From Odiellus spinosus (Eukaryota; Arthropoda; Arachnida; Opiliones; Phalangiidae): 64,000 nt of DNA. Under the pieces are notes generated by a model. It was not told the origin of the DNA. It saw only the letters and a program-made list of their open reading frames with translations, and made no database searches. The translations under genes and the position numbers were made by a program. Each line of letters begins with the position of its first letter. Position 1 is the first letter of the stretch. The stretch is from contig OY987240.1 of NCBI GenBank assembly GCA_963920705.1, positions 2,672,501 to 2,736,500 of the forward strand, in the 5' to 3' direction. Positions 28,617 through 43,600 of the stretch are shown here, in pieces.

Positions 28617-31600
28617 CTAACTTTGAGAGCTAGTTGGGGTTAGTCTCGACTAACTTTGAGAGCTAGTTGGGGTTAGTCTCGACTAACTTTGAGAGCTAGT
28701 TGGGGTTAGTCTCGACTAACTTTGAGAGCTAGATGGGGTTAGTCTCGACTAACTTTGAGAACTAGTTGGGGTTAGTCTCGACTAACTTTCAGAGCTAGTT
28801 GGGGTTAGCCTCGACTAACTTTGAGAGCTAGTTGGGGTTAGTCTCGACTAACTTTGAAAGCTAGTTGGGGTTAGTCTCGACTAATTGGAGAGCTAGTTGG
28901 GGTTAGTCTCGACTAACTTTGAGAGCTAGTTGGGGTTAGTCTCGACTAACTTTGAGAGCGTGTTGGGGTTAGTCCCGACTAACTTTGAGAGCTAGTTGGG
29001 GTTATTCCCGTCTAACTTTGAGAGCTAGTTGGGTTTAGTCCCGACTAACTTTGAGAGCTAGTTGGGGTTAGTCTCGACTAACTTTGAGAGCTAGTTGGGG
29101 TTAGTCCCGACTAACTTTGAGAGCTAGTTGGGGTTAGTCCCGACTAACTTTGAGAGCTAGTTGGGGTTAGTCCCGACTAACTTTGAGAGCTAGTTGGGGT
29201 TAGTCCCGACTAACTTTGAGAGCTAGTTGGGGTTAGTCCCGACTAACTTTGAGAGCTAGTTGGGGTTAGTCCCGACTAACTTTGAGAGCTAGTTGGGGTT
29301 AGTCCCGACTAATTTTGAGAGCTAGTTGGGGTTAGTCCCGACTAACTTTGAGAGCTAGTTGGGGTTAGTACCGACTAACTTTGAGAGCTAGTTGGGGTTA
29401 GTCCCGACTAACTTTGAGAGCTAGATGGGGTTAGTCCCGACTAACTTTGAGAGGTAGTTGGGGTTAGTCTCGACTAACTTTGAGAGCTAGTTGGGGTTAG
29501 TCTCGACTAACTTTGAGAGCTAGTTGGGGTTAGTCTCGACTAACTTTGAGAGCTAGTTGGGGTAAGTCTCGACTAACTTTGAGAGCTAGTTGGGGTTAGT
29601 CTCGACTAACTTTGAGAGCTAGTTGGGGTTAGTCTCGACTAACTTTGAGAGCTAGTTGGGGTTAGTCTCGACTAACTTTGAGAGCTATTTGGGGTTAATC
29701 TCGACTAACTTTGAGAGCTAGTTGGGGTTAGTCCCGACTAATTTGAGAGCTAGTTGGGGTTAGTCCCGACTAACTTTGAGAGCTAGTTGGGGTTAATCTC
29801 GACTAACTTTGAGAGCTAGTTGGGGTTAGTCTCGACTAACTTTGAGAGCTAGTTGGGGCTAGTCTCGACTAACTTTGAGAGCTAGTTGGGGTTAGTCTCG
29901 ACTAACTTTGAGAGCTAGTTGGGGTTAGTCTCGACTAACTTTGAGAGCTAGTTGGGGTTAGTCTCCACTAACTTTGAGAGCTAATTGGGGTTAGTCCCGA
30001 CTAATTTTGAGAGCTAGTTGGGGTTAGTCCCGACTAACTTTGAGAGCTAGTTGGGGTCAGTCTCGACTAACTTTGAGAGGTAGTTGGGGTTAGTCTCGAC
30101 TAACTTTGAGAGCTAGTTGGGGTTAGTCTCGACTAACTTTGACAGCTAGTTGGGGTTAGTCTCGACTAACTTTGAGAGCTAGTTGGGGTTAGACTCGACT
30201 AAATTTGAGAGCTAGTTGGGGTTAGTCTCGACTAACTTTGAGAGCTAGTTGGGGTTAGTCTCGACTAACTTTGACAGCTAGTTGGGGTTAGTCTCGACTA
30301 ACTTTGAGAGCTAGTTGGGGTTAGACTCGACTAAATTTGAGAGCTAGTTGGGGTTAGTCTCGACTAACTTTGAGAGCTAGTTGGGGTTAGTCTCGACTAA
30401 CTTTGAGAGCTAGTTGGGGTTAGTCTCGACTAACTTTGAGAGCTAGTTGGGGTTAGTCTCCACTAACTTTGAGAGCTAGTTGGGGTTAGTCCCGACTAAT
30501 TTTGAGAGCTAGTTGGGGTTAGTCCCGACTAACTTTGAGAGCTAGTTGGGGTTAGTCCCGACTAACTTTGAGAGCTAGTTGGGGTTAGTCCCGACTAACT
30601 TTGAGAGCTAGTTGGGGTTAGTCCCAACTAACTTTGAGAGCTAGTTGGGGTTAGTCTCCACTAACTTTGAGAGCTAGTTGGGGTTAGTCCCGACTAATTT
30701 TGAGAGCTAGTTGGGGTTAGTCCCGACTAACTTTGAGAGCTAGTTGGGGTTAGTCCCGACTAACTTTGAGAGCTAGTTGGGGTTAGTCCCGACTAACTTT
30801 GAGAGCTAGTTGGGGTTAGTCCCGACTAACTTTGAGAGCTAGTTGGGGTTAGTCCCGACTAACTTTGAGAGCTAGTTGGGGTTAGTCCCGACTAACTTTG
30901 AGAGCTAGTTGGGGTTAGTCCCGACTAACTTTGAGAGCTAGTTGGGGTTAGTCCCGACTTACTTTGAGAGCTAGTTGGGGTTAGTCCCGACTTACTTTGA
31001 GAGCTAGTTGGGGTTAGTCCCGACTAACTTTGAGAGCTAGTTGGGGTTAGTCCCGACTAACTTTGAGAGCTAGTTGGGGATTAGTCCCGACTAACTTTGA
31101 GAGCTAGTTGCGGTTAATCTCGACTAACTTTGAGAGCTAGTTGGGGTTAGTCTCGACTAACTTTGAGAGCTAGTTGGGGTTAGTCCCGACTAACTTTGAG
31201 AGCTAGTTGGGGTTAGTCCCGACTAAATTTGAGAGCTAGTTGGGGTTAGTCCCGACTAACTTTGAGAGCTAGTTGGGGTTAGTCTCCACTAACTTTGAGA
31301 GCTAGTTGGGGTTAGTCCCGACTAATTTTGAGAGCTAGTTGGGGTTAGTCCCGACTAACTTTGAGAGCTAGTTGGGGTTAATCTCGACTAACTGTGAGAG
31401 CTAGTTGGGGTTAGTCCCGACTAACTTTGAGAGCTAGTTGGGGTTAATCTCGACTAACTTTGAGAGCTAGTTGGGGTTAGTCTCGACTAACTTTGAGAGC
31501 TAGTTGGGGCTAGTCTCGACTAACTTTGAGAGCTAGTTGGGGTTAGTCTCGACTAACTTTGTGAGCTAGTTGGGGTTAGTCTCGACTAACTTTGAGAGCT

Positions 31601-34600
31601 AGTTGGGGTTAGTCTCGACTAACTTTGAGAGCTAGTTGGGGTTAGTCTCCACTAACTTTGAGAGCTAATTGGGGTTAGTCCCGACTAATTTTGAGAGCTA
31701 GTTGGGGTTAGTCCCGACTAACTTTGAGAGCTAGTTGGGGATTAGTCTCGACTAACTTTGAGAGGTAGTTGGGGTTAGTCTCGACTAACTTTGAGAGCTA
31801 GTTTGGGTTAGTCCCGACTAACTTTGAGAGCTAGTTGGGGTTAGTCCCGACTAACTTTGAGAGCTAGTTGGGGTTAGTCTCGACTAACTTTGAGAGCTAG
31901 TTGGGGCTAGTCTCGACTAAATTTGAGAGCTAGTTGGGGTTAGTCTCGACTAACTTTGAGAGCTAGTTGGGGTTAGTCTCGACTAACTTTGAGAGCTAGT
32001 TGGGGTTAGTCTCGATTAACTTTGAGAGCTAGTTGGGGTTAGTCTCGACTAACTTTGAGAGCTAGTTGGGGTTAGTCCCGACTTACTTTGAGAGCTAGTT
32101 GGGGTTAGTCCCGACTAAATTTGAGAGCTAGTTGGGGTTAGTCCCGACTAACTTTGAGAGCTAGTTGGGGTTAGTCTCCACTAACTTTGAGAGCTAGTTG
32201 GGGTTAGTCCCGACTAATTTTGAGAGCTAGTTGGGGTTAGTCCCGACTAACTTTGAGAGCTAGTTGGGGTTAATCTCGACTAACTTTGAGAGCTAGTTGG
32301 GGTTAGTCCCGACTAACTTTGAGAGCTAGTTGGGGTTAATCTCGACTAACTTTGAGAGCTAGTTGGGGTTAGTCTCGACTAACTTTGAGAGCTAGTTGGG
32401 GCTAGTCTCGACTAACTTTGAGAGCTAGTTGGGGTTAGTCTCGACTAACTATGAGAGCTAGTTGGGGTTAGTCTTGACTAACTTTGAGAGCTAGTTGGGG
32501 TTAGTCTCGACTAACTTTGAGAGCTAGTTGGGGCTAGTCTCCACTAACTTTGAGAGCTAATTGGGGTTAGTCCCGACTAATTTTGAGAGCTAGTTGGGGT
32601 TAGTCCCGACTAACTTTGAGAGCTAGTTGGGGATTAGTCTCGACTAACTTTGAGAGGTAGTTGGGGTTAGTCTCGACTAACTTTGAGAGCTAGTTGGGGT
32701 TAGTCTCGACTAACTTTGAGAGCTAGTTGGGGTTAGTCTCGACTAACTTTGAGAGCTAGTTGGGGTTAGTCTCCACTAACTTTAAGAGCTTGTTGGGGTT
32801 AGTCCCGACTAATTTTGAGAGCTAGTTGGGGTTAGTCCCGACTAACTTTGAGAGCTAGTTGGGGTTAGTCCCGACTAACTTTGAGAGCTAGTTGGGGTTA
32901 GTCTCCACTAACTTTGAGAGCTAGTTGGGGTTAGTCCCGACTAATTTTGAGAGCTAGTTGGGGTTAGTCCCGACTAACTTTGAGAGCTAGTTGGGGTTAG
33001 TCCCGACTAACTTTGAGAGCTAGTTGGGGTTAGTCCCGACTAACTTTGAGAGCTAGTTGGGGTTAGTCCCGACTAACTTTGAGAGCTAGTTGGGGTTAGT
33101 CCCGACTAACTTTGAGAGCTAGTTGGGGTTAGTCCCGACTAACTTTGAGAGCTAGTTGGGGTTAGTCCCGACTTACTTTGAGAGCTAGTTGGGGTTAGTC
33201 CCGACTTACTTTGAGAGCTAGTTGGGGTTAGTCCCGACTAACTTTGAGAGCTAGTTGGGGTTAGTCCCGACTAACTTTGAGAGCTAGTTGGGGATTAGTC
33301 CCGACTAACTTTGAGAGCTAGTTGCGGTTAATCTCGACTAACTTTGAGAGCTAGTTGGGGTTAGTCTCGACTAACTTTGAGAGCTAGTTGGGGTTAGTCC
33401 CGACTAACTTTGAGAGCTAGTTGGGGTTAGTCCCGACTAAATTTGAGAGCTAGTTGGGGTTAGTCCCGACTAACTTTGAGAGCTAGTTGGGGTTAGTCTC
33501 CACTAACTTTGAGAGCTAGTTGGGGTTAGTCCCGACTAATTTTGAGAGCTAGTTGGGGTTAGTCCCGACTAACTTTGAGAGCTAGTTGGGGTTAATCTCG
33601 ACTAACTTTGAGAGCTAGTTGGGGTTAGTCCCGACTAACTTTGAGAGCTAGTTGGGGTTAATCTCGACTAACTTTGAGAGCTAGTTGGGGTTAGTCTCGA
33701 CTAACTTTGAGAGCTAGTTGGGGCTAGTCTCGACTAACTTTGAGAGCTAGTTGGGGTTAGTCTCGACTAACTTTGTGAGCTAGTTGGGGTTAGTCTCGAC
33801 TAACTTTGAGAGCTAGTTGGGGTTAGTCTCGACTAACTTTGAGAGCTAGTTGGGGTTAGTCTCCACTAACTTTGAGAGCTAATTGGGGTTAGTCCCGACT
33901 AATTTTGAGAGCTAGTTGGGGTTAGTCCCGACTAACTTTGAGAGCTAGTTGGGGATTAGTCTCGACTAACTTTGAGAGGTAGTTGGGGTTAGTCTCGACT
34001 AACTTTGAGAGCTAGTTTGGGTTAGTCCCGACTAACTTTGAGAGCTAGTTGGGGTTAGTCCCGACTAACTTTGAGAGCTAGTTGGGGTTAGTCTCGACTA
34101 ACTTTGAGAGCTAGTTGGGGCTAGTCTCGACTAAATTTGAGAGCTAGTTGGGGTTAGTCTCGACTAACTTTGAGAGCTAGTTGGGGTTAGTCTCGACTAA
34201 CTTTGAGAGCTAGTTGGGGTTAGTCTCGATTAACTTTGAGAGCTAGTTGGGGTTAGTCTCGACTAACTTTGAGAGCTAGTTGGGGTTAGTCCCGACTAAC
34301 TTTGAGAGCTAGTTGGGGTTAGTCCCGACTAAATTTGAGAGCTAGTTGGGGTTAGTCCCGACTAACTTTGAGAGCTAGTTGGGGTTAGTCTCCACTAACT
34401 TTGAGAGCTAGTTGGGGTTAGTCCCGACTAATTTTGAGAGCTAGTTGGGGTTAGTCCCAACTAACTTTGAGAGCTAGTTGGGGTTAATCTCGACTAACTT
34501 TGAGAGCTAGTTGGGGTTAGTCCCGACTAACTTTGAGAGCTAGTTGGGGTTAATCTCGACTAACTTTGAGAGCTAGTTGGGGTTAGTCTCGACTAACTTT

Positions 34601-37600
34601 GAGAGCTAGTTGGGGCTAGTCTCGACTAACTTTGAGAGCTAGTTGGGGTTAGTCTCGACTAACTATGAGAGCTAGTTGGGGTTAGTCTTGACTAACTTTG
34701 AGAGCTAGTTGGGGTTAGTCTCGACTAACTTTGAGAGCTAGTTGGGGCTAGTCTCCACTAACTTTGAGAGCTAATTGGGGTTAGTCCCGACTAATTTTGA
34801 GAGCTAGTTGGGGTTAGTCCCGACTAACTTTGAGAGCTAGTTGGGGATTAGTCTCGACTAACTTTGAGAGGTAGTTGGGGTTAGTCTCGACTAACTTTGA
34901 GAGCTAGTTGGGGTTAGTCTCGACTAACTTTGAGAGCTAGTTGGGGTTAGTCTCGACTAACTTTGAGAGCTAGTTGGGGTTAGTCTCCACTAACTTTAAG
35001 AGCTTGTTGGGGTTAGTCCCGACTAATTTTGAGAGCTAGTTGGGGTTAGTCCCGACTAACTTTGAGAGCTAGTTGGGGTTAGTCCCGACTAACTTTGAGA
35101 GCTAGTTGGGGTTAGTCCCGACTAACTTTGAGAGCTAGTTGGGGTTAGTCCCGACTAACTTTGAGAGCTAGTTGGGGTTAGTCTCCACTAACTTTGAGAG
35201 CTAGTTGGGGTTAGTCCCGACTAATTTTGAGAGCTAGTTGGGGTTAGTCCCGACTAACTTTGAGAGCTAGTTGGGGTTAGTCCCGACTAACTTTGAGAGC
35301 TAGTTGGGGTTAGTCCCGACTAACTTTGAGAGCTAGTTGGGGTTAGTCCCGACTAACTTTGAGAGCTAGTTGGGGTTAGTCCCGACTAACTTTGAGAGCT
35401 AGTTGGGGTTAGTCCCGACTAACTTTGAGAGCTAGTTGGGGTTAGTCTCGACTAACTTTGAGAGGTAGTTGGGGCTAGTCTCGACTAAATTTGAGAGCTA
35501 GTTGGGGTTAGTCTCGACTAACTTTGAGAGCTAGTTGGGGTTAGTCTCGGCTAACTTTGAGAGCTAGTTGGGGTTAGTCTCGACTAACTTTGAGAGCTAG
35601 TTGGGGTTAGTCTCGACTAACTTTGAGAGCTAGTTGGGGTTAGTCTCCACTAACTTTGAGAGCTAGTTGGGGTTAGTCCCGACTAATTTTGAGAGCTAGT
35701 TGGGGTTAGTCCCGACTAACTTTGAGAGCTAGTTGGGGTTAGTCCCGACTAACTTTGAGAGCTAGTTGGGGTTAGTCCCGACTAACTTTGAGAGCTAGTT
35801 GGGGTTAGTCCCAACTAACTTTGAGAGCTAGTTGGGGTTAGTCTCGACTAACTTTGAGAGCTAGTTGGGGCTAGTCTCGACTAACTTTGAGAGCTAGTTG
35901 GGGTTAGTCTCGACTAACTTTGAGAGCTAGTTGGGGTTAGTCTCGACTAACTTTGAGAGCTAGTTGGGGTTAGTCTCGACTAACATTGAGAGCTAGTTGG
36001 GGTTAGTCTCCACTAACTTTGAGAGCTAATTGGGGTTAGTCCCGACTAATTTTGAGAGCTAGTTGGGGTTAGTCCCGACTAACTTTGAGAGCTAGTTGGG
36101 GATTAGTCTCGACTAACTTTGAGAGGTAGTTGGGGTTAGTCTCGACTAACTTTGAGAGCTAGTTTGGGTTAGTCCCGACTAACTTTGAGAGCTAGTTGGG
36201 GTTAGTCCCGACTAACTTTGAGAGCTAGTTGGGGTTAGTCCCGACTAACTTTGAGAGCTAGTTGGGGTTAGTCCCGACTAACTTTGAGAGCTAGTTGGGG
36301 TTAGTCCCGACTAACTTTGAGAGCTAGTTGGGGTTAGTCCCGACTAACTTTGAGAGCTAGTTGGGGTTAGTCTCCACTAACTTTGAGAGCTAGTTGGGGT
36401 TAGTCCCGACTAATTTTGAGAGCTAGTTGGGGTTAGTCCCGACTAACTTTGAGAGCTAGTTGGGGCTAGTCTCGACTAAATTTGAGAGCTAGTTGGGGTT
36501 AGTCTCGACTAACTTTGAGAGCTAGTTGGGGTTAGTCTCGACTAACTTTGAGAGCTAGTTGGGGTTAGTCTCGATTAACTTTGAGAGCTAGTTGGGGTTA
36601 GTCTCGACTAACTTTGAGAGCTAGTTGGGGTTAGTCCCGACTAACTTTGAGAGCTAGTTGGGGTTAGTCCCGACTAAATTTGAGAGCTAGTTGGGGTTAG
36701 TCCCGACTAACTTTGAGAGCTAGTTGGGGTTAGTCTCCACTAACTTTGAGAGCTAGTTGGGGTTAGTCCCGACTAATTTTGAGAGCTAGTTGGGGTTAGT
36801 CCCAACTAACTTTGAGAGCTAGTTGGGGTTAATCTCGACTAACTTTGAGAGCTAGTTGGGGTTAGTCCCGACTAACTTTGAGAGCTAGTTGGGGTTAATC
36901 TCGACTAACTTTGAGAGCTAGTTGGGGTTAGTCTCGACTAACTTTGAGAGCTAGTTGGGGCTAGTCTCGACTAACTTTGAGAGCTAGTTGGGGTTAGTCT
37001 CGACTAACTATGAGAGCTAGTTGGGGTTAGTCTTGACTAACTTTGAGAGCTAGTTGGGGTTAGTCTCGACTAACTTGAGAGCTAGTTGGGGCTAGTCTCC
37101 ACTAACTTTGAGAGCTAATTGGGGTTAGTCCCGACTAATTTTGAGAGCTAGTTGGGGTTAGTCCCGACTAACTTTGAGAGCTAGTTGGGGATTAGTCTCG
37201 ACTAACTTTGAGAGGTAGTTGGGGTTAGTCTCGACTAACTTTGAGAGCTAGTTGGGGTTAGTCTCGACTAACTTTGAGAGCTAGTTGGGGTTAGTCTCGA
37301 CTAACTTTGAGAGCTAGTTGGGGTTAGTCTCCACTAACTTTAAGAGCTTGTTGGGGTTAGTCCCGACTAATTTTGAGAGCTAGTTGGGGTTAGTCCCGAC
37401 TAACTTTGAGAGCTAGTTGGGGTTAGTCCCGACTAACTTTGAGAGCTAGTTGGGGTTAGTCCCGACTAACTTTGAGAGCTAGTTGGGGTTAGTCCCGACT
37501 AACTTTGAGAGCTAGTTGGGGTTAGTCTCCACTAACTTTGAGAGCTAGTTGGGGTTAGTCCCGACTAATTTTGAGAGCTAGTTGGGGTTAGTCCCGACTA

Positions 37601-40600
37601 ACTTTGAGAGCTAGTTGGGGTTAGTCCCGACTAACTTTGAGAGCTAGTTGGGGTTAGTCCCGACTAACTTTGAGAGCTAGTTGGGGTTAGTCCCGACTAA
37701 CTTTGAGAGCTAGTTGGGGTTAGTCCCGACTAACTTTGAGAGCTAGTTGGGGTTAGTCCCGACTAACTTTGAGAGCTAGTTGGGGTTAGTCTCGACTAAC
37801 TTTGAGAGCTAGTTGGGGTTAGTCCCGACTAATTTTGAGAGCTAGTTGGGGTTAGTCTCCACTAACTTTGAGAGCTAGTTGGGGTTAGTCCCGACTAATT
37901 TTGAGAGCTAGTTGGGGTTAGTCCCGACTAACTTTGAGAGCTAGTTGGGGTTAGTCCCGACTAACTTTGAGAGCTAGTTGGGGTTAGTCCCGACTAACTT
38001 TGAGAGCTAGTTGGGGTTAGTCCCAACTAACTTTGAGAGCTAGTTGGGGTTAGTCTCGACTAACTTTGAGAGCTATTTGGGGCTAGTCTCGACTAACTTT
38101 GAGAGCTAGTTGGGGTTAGTCTCGACTAACTTTGAGAGCTAGTTGGGGTTAGTCTCGACTAACTTTGAGAGCTAGTTGGGGTTAGTCTCGACTAACATTG
38201 AGAGCTAGTTGGGGTTAGTCTCCACTAACTTTGAGAGCTAATTGGGGTTAGTCCCGACTAATTTTGAGAGCTAGTTGGGGTTAGTCCCGACTAACTTTGA
38301 GAGCTAGTTGGGGATTAGTCTCGACTAACTTTGAGAGGTAGTTGGGGTTAGTCTCGACTAACTTTGAGAGCTAGTTTGGGTTAGTCCCGACTAACTTTGA
38401 GAGCTAGTTGGGGTTAGTCCCGACTAACTTTGAGAGCTAGTTGGGGTTAGTCCCGACTAACTTTGAGAGCTAGTTGGGGTTAGTCCCGACTAACTTTGAG
38501 AGCTAGTTGGGGTTAGTCCCGACTAACTTTGAGAGCTAGTTGGGGTTAGTCCCGACTAACTTTGAGAGCTAGTTGGGGTTAGTCTCCACTAACTTTGAGA
38601 GCTAGTTGGGGTTAGTCCCGACTAATTTTGAGAGCTAGTTGGGGTTAGTCCCGACTAACTTTGAGAGCTAGTTGGGGTTAGTCCCGACTAACTTTGAGAG
38701 CTAGTTGGGGTTAGTCCCGACTAACTTTGAGAGCTAGTTGGGGTTAGTCCCGACTAACTTTGAGAGCTAGTTGGGGTTAGTCCCGACTAACTTTGAGAGC
38801 TAGTGGGGTTAGTCCCGACTAACTTTGAGAGCTAGTTGGGGTTAGTCTCGACTAACTTTGAGAGCTAGTTGGGGCTAGTCTCGACTAAATTTGAGAGCTA
38901 GTTGGGGTTAGTCTCGACTAACTTTGAGAGCTAGTTGGGGCTAGTCTCGACTAAATTTGAGAGCTAGTTTGGGTTAGTCCCGACTAACTTTGAGAGCTAG
39001 TTGGGGTTAGTCCCGACTAACTTTGAGAGCTAGTTGGGGTTAGTCTCGACTAACTTTGAGAGCTAGTTGGGGCTAGTCTCGACTAAATTTGAGAGCTAGT
39101 TGGGGTTAGTCTCGACTAACTTTGAGAGCTAGTTTGGGTTAGTCTCGACTAACTTTGAGAGCTAGTTGGGGTTAGTCTCGACTAACTTTGAGAGCTAGTT
39201 GGGGTTAGTCTCCACTAACTTTAAGAGCTAGTTGGGGTTAGTCCCGACTAATTTTGAGAGCTAGTTGGGGTTAGTCCCGACTAACTTTGAGAGCTAGTTG
39301 GGGTTAGTCCCGACTAACTTTGAGAGCTAGTTGGGGTTAGTCCCGACTAACTTTGAGAGCTAGTTGGGGTTAGTCCCGACTAACTTTGAGAGCTAGTTGG
39401 GGTTAGTCTCCACTAACTTTGAGAGCTAGTTGGGGTTAGTCCCGACTAATTTTGAGAGCTAGTTGGGGTTAGTCCCGACTAACTTTGAGAGCTAGTGGGG
39501 GTTAGTCCCGACTAACTTTGAGAGCTAGTTGGGGTTAGTCCCGACTAACTTTGAGAGCTAGTTGGGGTTAGTCCCGACTAACTTTGAGAGCTAGTTGGGG
39601 TTAGTCCCGACTAACTTTGAGAGCTAGTTGGGGTTAGTCCCGACTAACTTTGAGAGCTAGTTGGGGTTAGTCTCGACTAACTTTGAGAGCTAGTTGGGGC
39701 TAGTCTCGACTAAATTTGAGAGCTAGTTGGGGTTAGTCTCGACTAACTTTGAGAGCTAGTTGGGGTTAGTCTCGACTAACTTTGAGAGCTAGTTGGGGTT
39801 AGTCTCGACTAACTTTGAGAGCTAGTTGGGGTTAGTCTCGACTAACTTTGAGAGCTAGTTGGGGTTAGTCTCCACTAACTTTGAGACCTAGTTGGGGTTA
39901 GACCCGACTAATTTTGAGAGCTAGTTGGGGTTAGTCCCGACTAACTTTGAGAGCTAGTTGGGGTTAGTCCCGACTAACTTTGAGAGCTAGTTGGGGTTAA
40001 TCTCGACTAACTTTGAGAGCTAGTTGGGGTTAGTCTCGACTAACTTTGAGATCTAGTTGGGGCTAGTCTCGACTAACTTTGAGAGCTAGTTGGGGTTAGT
40101 CTCGACTAACTTTGTGAGCTAGTTGGGGTTAGTCTCGACTAACTTTGAGAGCTAGTTGGGGTTAGTCTCGACTAACTTTGAGAGCTAGTTGGGGTTAGTC
40201 TCCACTAACTTTGAGAGCTAATTGGGGTTAGTCCCGACTAATTTTGAAAGCTAGTTGGGGTTAGTCCCGACTAACTTTGAGAGCTAGCTAGGGATTAGTC
40301 TCGACTAACTTTGAGAGGTAGTTGGGGTTAGTCTCGACTAACTTTGAGAGCTAGTTTGGGTTAGTCCCGACTAACTTTGAGAGCTAGTTGGGGTTAGTCC
40401 CGACTAACTTTGAGAGCTAGTTGGGGTTAGTCTCGACTAACTTTGAGAGCTAGTTGGGGCTAGTCTCGACTAAATTTGAGAGCTAGTTGGGGTTAGTCTC
40501 GAATAACTTTGAGAGCTAGTTGGGGTTAGTCTCGACTAACTTTGAGAGCTAGTTGGGGTTAGTCTCGACTAACTTTGAGAGCTAGTTGGGGTTAGTCCCG

Positions 40601-43600
40601 ACTAACTTTGAGAGCTAGTTGGGGTTAGTCCCGACTAAATTTGAGAGCTAGTTGGGGTTAGTCCCGACTAATTTTGAGAGCTAGTTGGGGTTAGTCTCGA
40701 ATAACTTTGAGAGCTAGTTGGGGTTAGTCTCGACTAACTTTGAGAGCTAGTTGGGGTTAGTCTCGACTAACTTTGAGAGCTAGTTGGGGTTAGTCCCGAC
40801 TAACTTTGAGAGCTAGTTGGGGTTAGTCCCGACTAAATTTGAGAGCTAGTTGGGGTTAGTCCCGACTAATTTTGAGAGCTAGTTGGGGTTAGTCCCGACT
40901 AACTTTGAGAGCTAGTTGGGGTTAATCTCGACTAACTTTGAGAGCTAGTTGGGGTTAGTCTCGACTAACTTTCAGAGCTAGTTGGGGTTAGTCTCGACTA
41001 ACTTTGAGAGCTAGTTGGGGTTAGTCTCCACTAACTTTGAGAGCTAATTGGGGTTAGTCCCGACTAATTTTGAGAGATAGTTGGGGTTAGTCCCGACTAA
41101 CTTTGAGAGCTAGTTGGGGATTAGTCTCGACTAACTTTGAGAGGTAGTTGGGGTTAGTCTCGACTAACTTTGAGAGCTAGTTTGGGTTAGTCCCGACTAA
41201 CTTTGAGAGCTAGTTGGGGTTAGTCCCGACTAATTTTGAGAGCTAGTTGGGGTTAGTCCCGACTAACTTTGAGAGCTAGTTGGGGTTAGTCCCGACTAAC
41301 TTTGAGAGCTAGTTGGGGTTAGTCCCGACTAACTTTGAGAGCTAGTTGGGGTTAGTCCCGACTAACTTTGAGAGCTAGTTGGGGTTAGTCTCCACTAACT
41401 TTGAGAGCTAGTTGGGGTTAGTCTCCACTAACTTTGAGAGCTAATTGGGATTAGTCCCGACTAATTTTGAGAGCTAGTTGGGGTTAGTCCCGACTAACTT
41501 TGAGAGCTAGTTGGGGATTAGTCTCGACTAACTTTGAGAGGTATTTGGGGTTAGTCTCGACTAACTTTGAGAGCTAGTTTGGGTTAGTCCCGACTAACTT
41601 TGAGAGCTAGTTGGGGTTAGTCCCGACTAATTTTGAGAGCTAGTTGGGGTTAGTCCCGACTAACTTTGAGAGCTAGTTGGGGCTAGTCCCGACTAACTTT
41701 GAGAGCTAGTTGGGGTTAGTCCCGACTAACTTTGAGAGCTAGTTGGGGTTAGTCCCGACTAACTTTGAGAGCTAGTTGGGGTTAGTCTCCACTAACTTTG
41801 AGAGCTAGTTGGGGTTAGTCCCGACTAATTTTGAGAGCTAGTTGGGGTTAGTCCCGACTAACTTTGAGAGCTAGTTGGGGTTAGTCCCGACTAACTTTGA
41901 GAGCTAGTTGGGGTTAGTCCCGACTAACTTTGAGAGCTAGTTGGGGTTAGTCCCGACTAACTTTGAGAGCTAGTTGGGGTTAGTCCCGACTAACTTTGAG
42001 AGCTAGTTGGGGTTAGTCCCGACTAACTTTGAGAGCTAGTTGGGGTTAGTCCCGACTAACTTTGAGAGCTAGTTGGGGTTAGTCCCGACTAACTTTGAGA
42101 GCTAGTTGGGGTTAGTCTCGACTAACTTTGAGAGCTAGTTGGGGCTAGTCTCGACTAAATTTGAGAGCTAGTTGGGGTTAGTCTCGACTAACTTTGAGAG
42201 CTAGTTGGGGTTAGTCTCGACTAACTTTGAGAGCTAGTTGGGGTTAGTCTCGACTAACTTTGGGAGCTAGTTGGGGTTAGTCTCGACTAACTTTGAGAGC
42301 TAGTTGGGGTTAGTCTCCACTAACTTTGAGAGCTAGTTGGGGTTAGTCCCGACTAATTTTGAGAGCTAGTTGGGGTTAGTCCCGACTAACTTTGAGAGCT
42401 AGTTGGGGTTAGTCCCGACTAATTTTGAGAGCTAGTTGGGGTTAGTCCCGACTAACTTTGAGAGCTAGTTGGGGTTAGTCCCGACTAACTTTGAGAGCTA
42501 GTTGGGGTTAGTCTCGACTAACTTTGAGAGCTAGTTGGGGCTAGTCTCGACTAAATTTGAGAGCTAGTTGGGGTTAGTCTCGACTAACTTTGAGAGCTAG
42601 TTGGGGTTAGACTCGACTAACTTTGGGAGCTAGTTGGGGTTAGTCTCGACTAACTTTGAGAGCTAGTTGGGGTTAGTCTCCACTAACTTTGAGAGCTAGT
42701 TGGGGTTAGTCCCGACTAATTTTGAGAGCTAGTTGGGGTTAGTCCCGACTAACTTTGAGAGCTAGTTGGGGTTAGTCCCGACTAATTTTGAGAGCTAGTT
42801 GGGGTTAGTCCCGACTAACTTTGAGAGCTAGTTGGGGTTAGTCCCGACTAACTTTGAGAGCTAGTTGGGGTTAGTCCCGACTAACTTTGAGAGCTAGTTG
42901 GGGTTAGTCTCGACTAACTTTGAGAGCTAGTTGGGGCTAGTCTCGACTAAATTTGAGAGCTAGTTGGGGTTAGTCTCGACTAACTTTGAGAGCTAGTTGG
43001 GGTTAGTCTCGACTAACTTTGAGAGCTAGTTGGGGTAAGTCTCGACTAACTTTGAGAGCTAGTTGGGGTTAGTCTCGATTAACTTTGAGAGCTAGTTGGG
43101 GTTAGTCTCGATTAACTTTGAGAGCTAGTTGGGGTTAGTCCCGACTAACTTTGAGAGCTAGTTGGGGTTAGTCCCGACTAAATTTGAGAGCTAGTTGGGG
43201 TTAGTCCCGACTAACTTTGAGAGCTAGTTGGGGTTAGTCTCCACTAACTTTGAGAGCTAGTTGGGGTTAGTCCCGACTAATTTTGAGAGCTAGTTGGGGT
43301 TAGTCCCAACTAACTTTGAGAGCTAGTTGGGGTTAATCTCGACTAACTTTGAGAGCTAGTTGGGGTTAGTCCCGACTAACTTTGAGAGCTAGTTGGGGTT
43401 AATCTCGACTAACTTTGAGAGCTAGTTGGGGTTAGTCTCGACTAACTTTGAGAGCTAGTTGGGGCTAGTCTCGACTAACTTTGAGAGCTAGTTGGGGTTA
43501 GTCTCGACTAACTTTGAGAGCTAGTTGGGGTTAGTCTCGACTAACTTTGAGAGCTAGTTGGGGTTAGTCTCCACTAACTTTGAGAGCTAATTGGGGTTAG

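Noticed and set aside
28837-29052. Expectation of a second transposon inside the array
   Set aside because: All monomers scanned by eye remain the same 33-bp family; only substitutions and 1-bp indels were seen.
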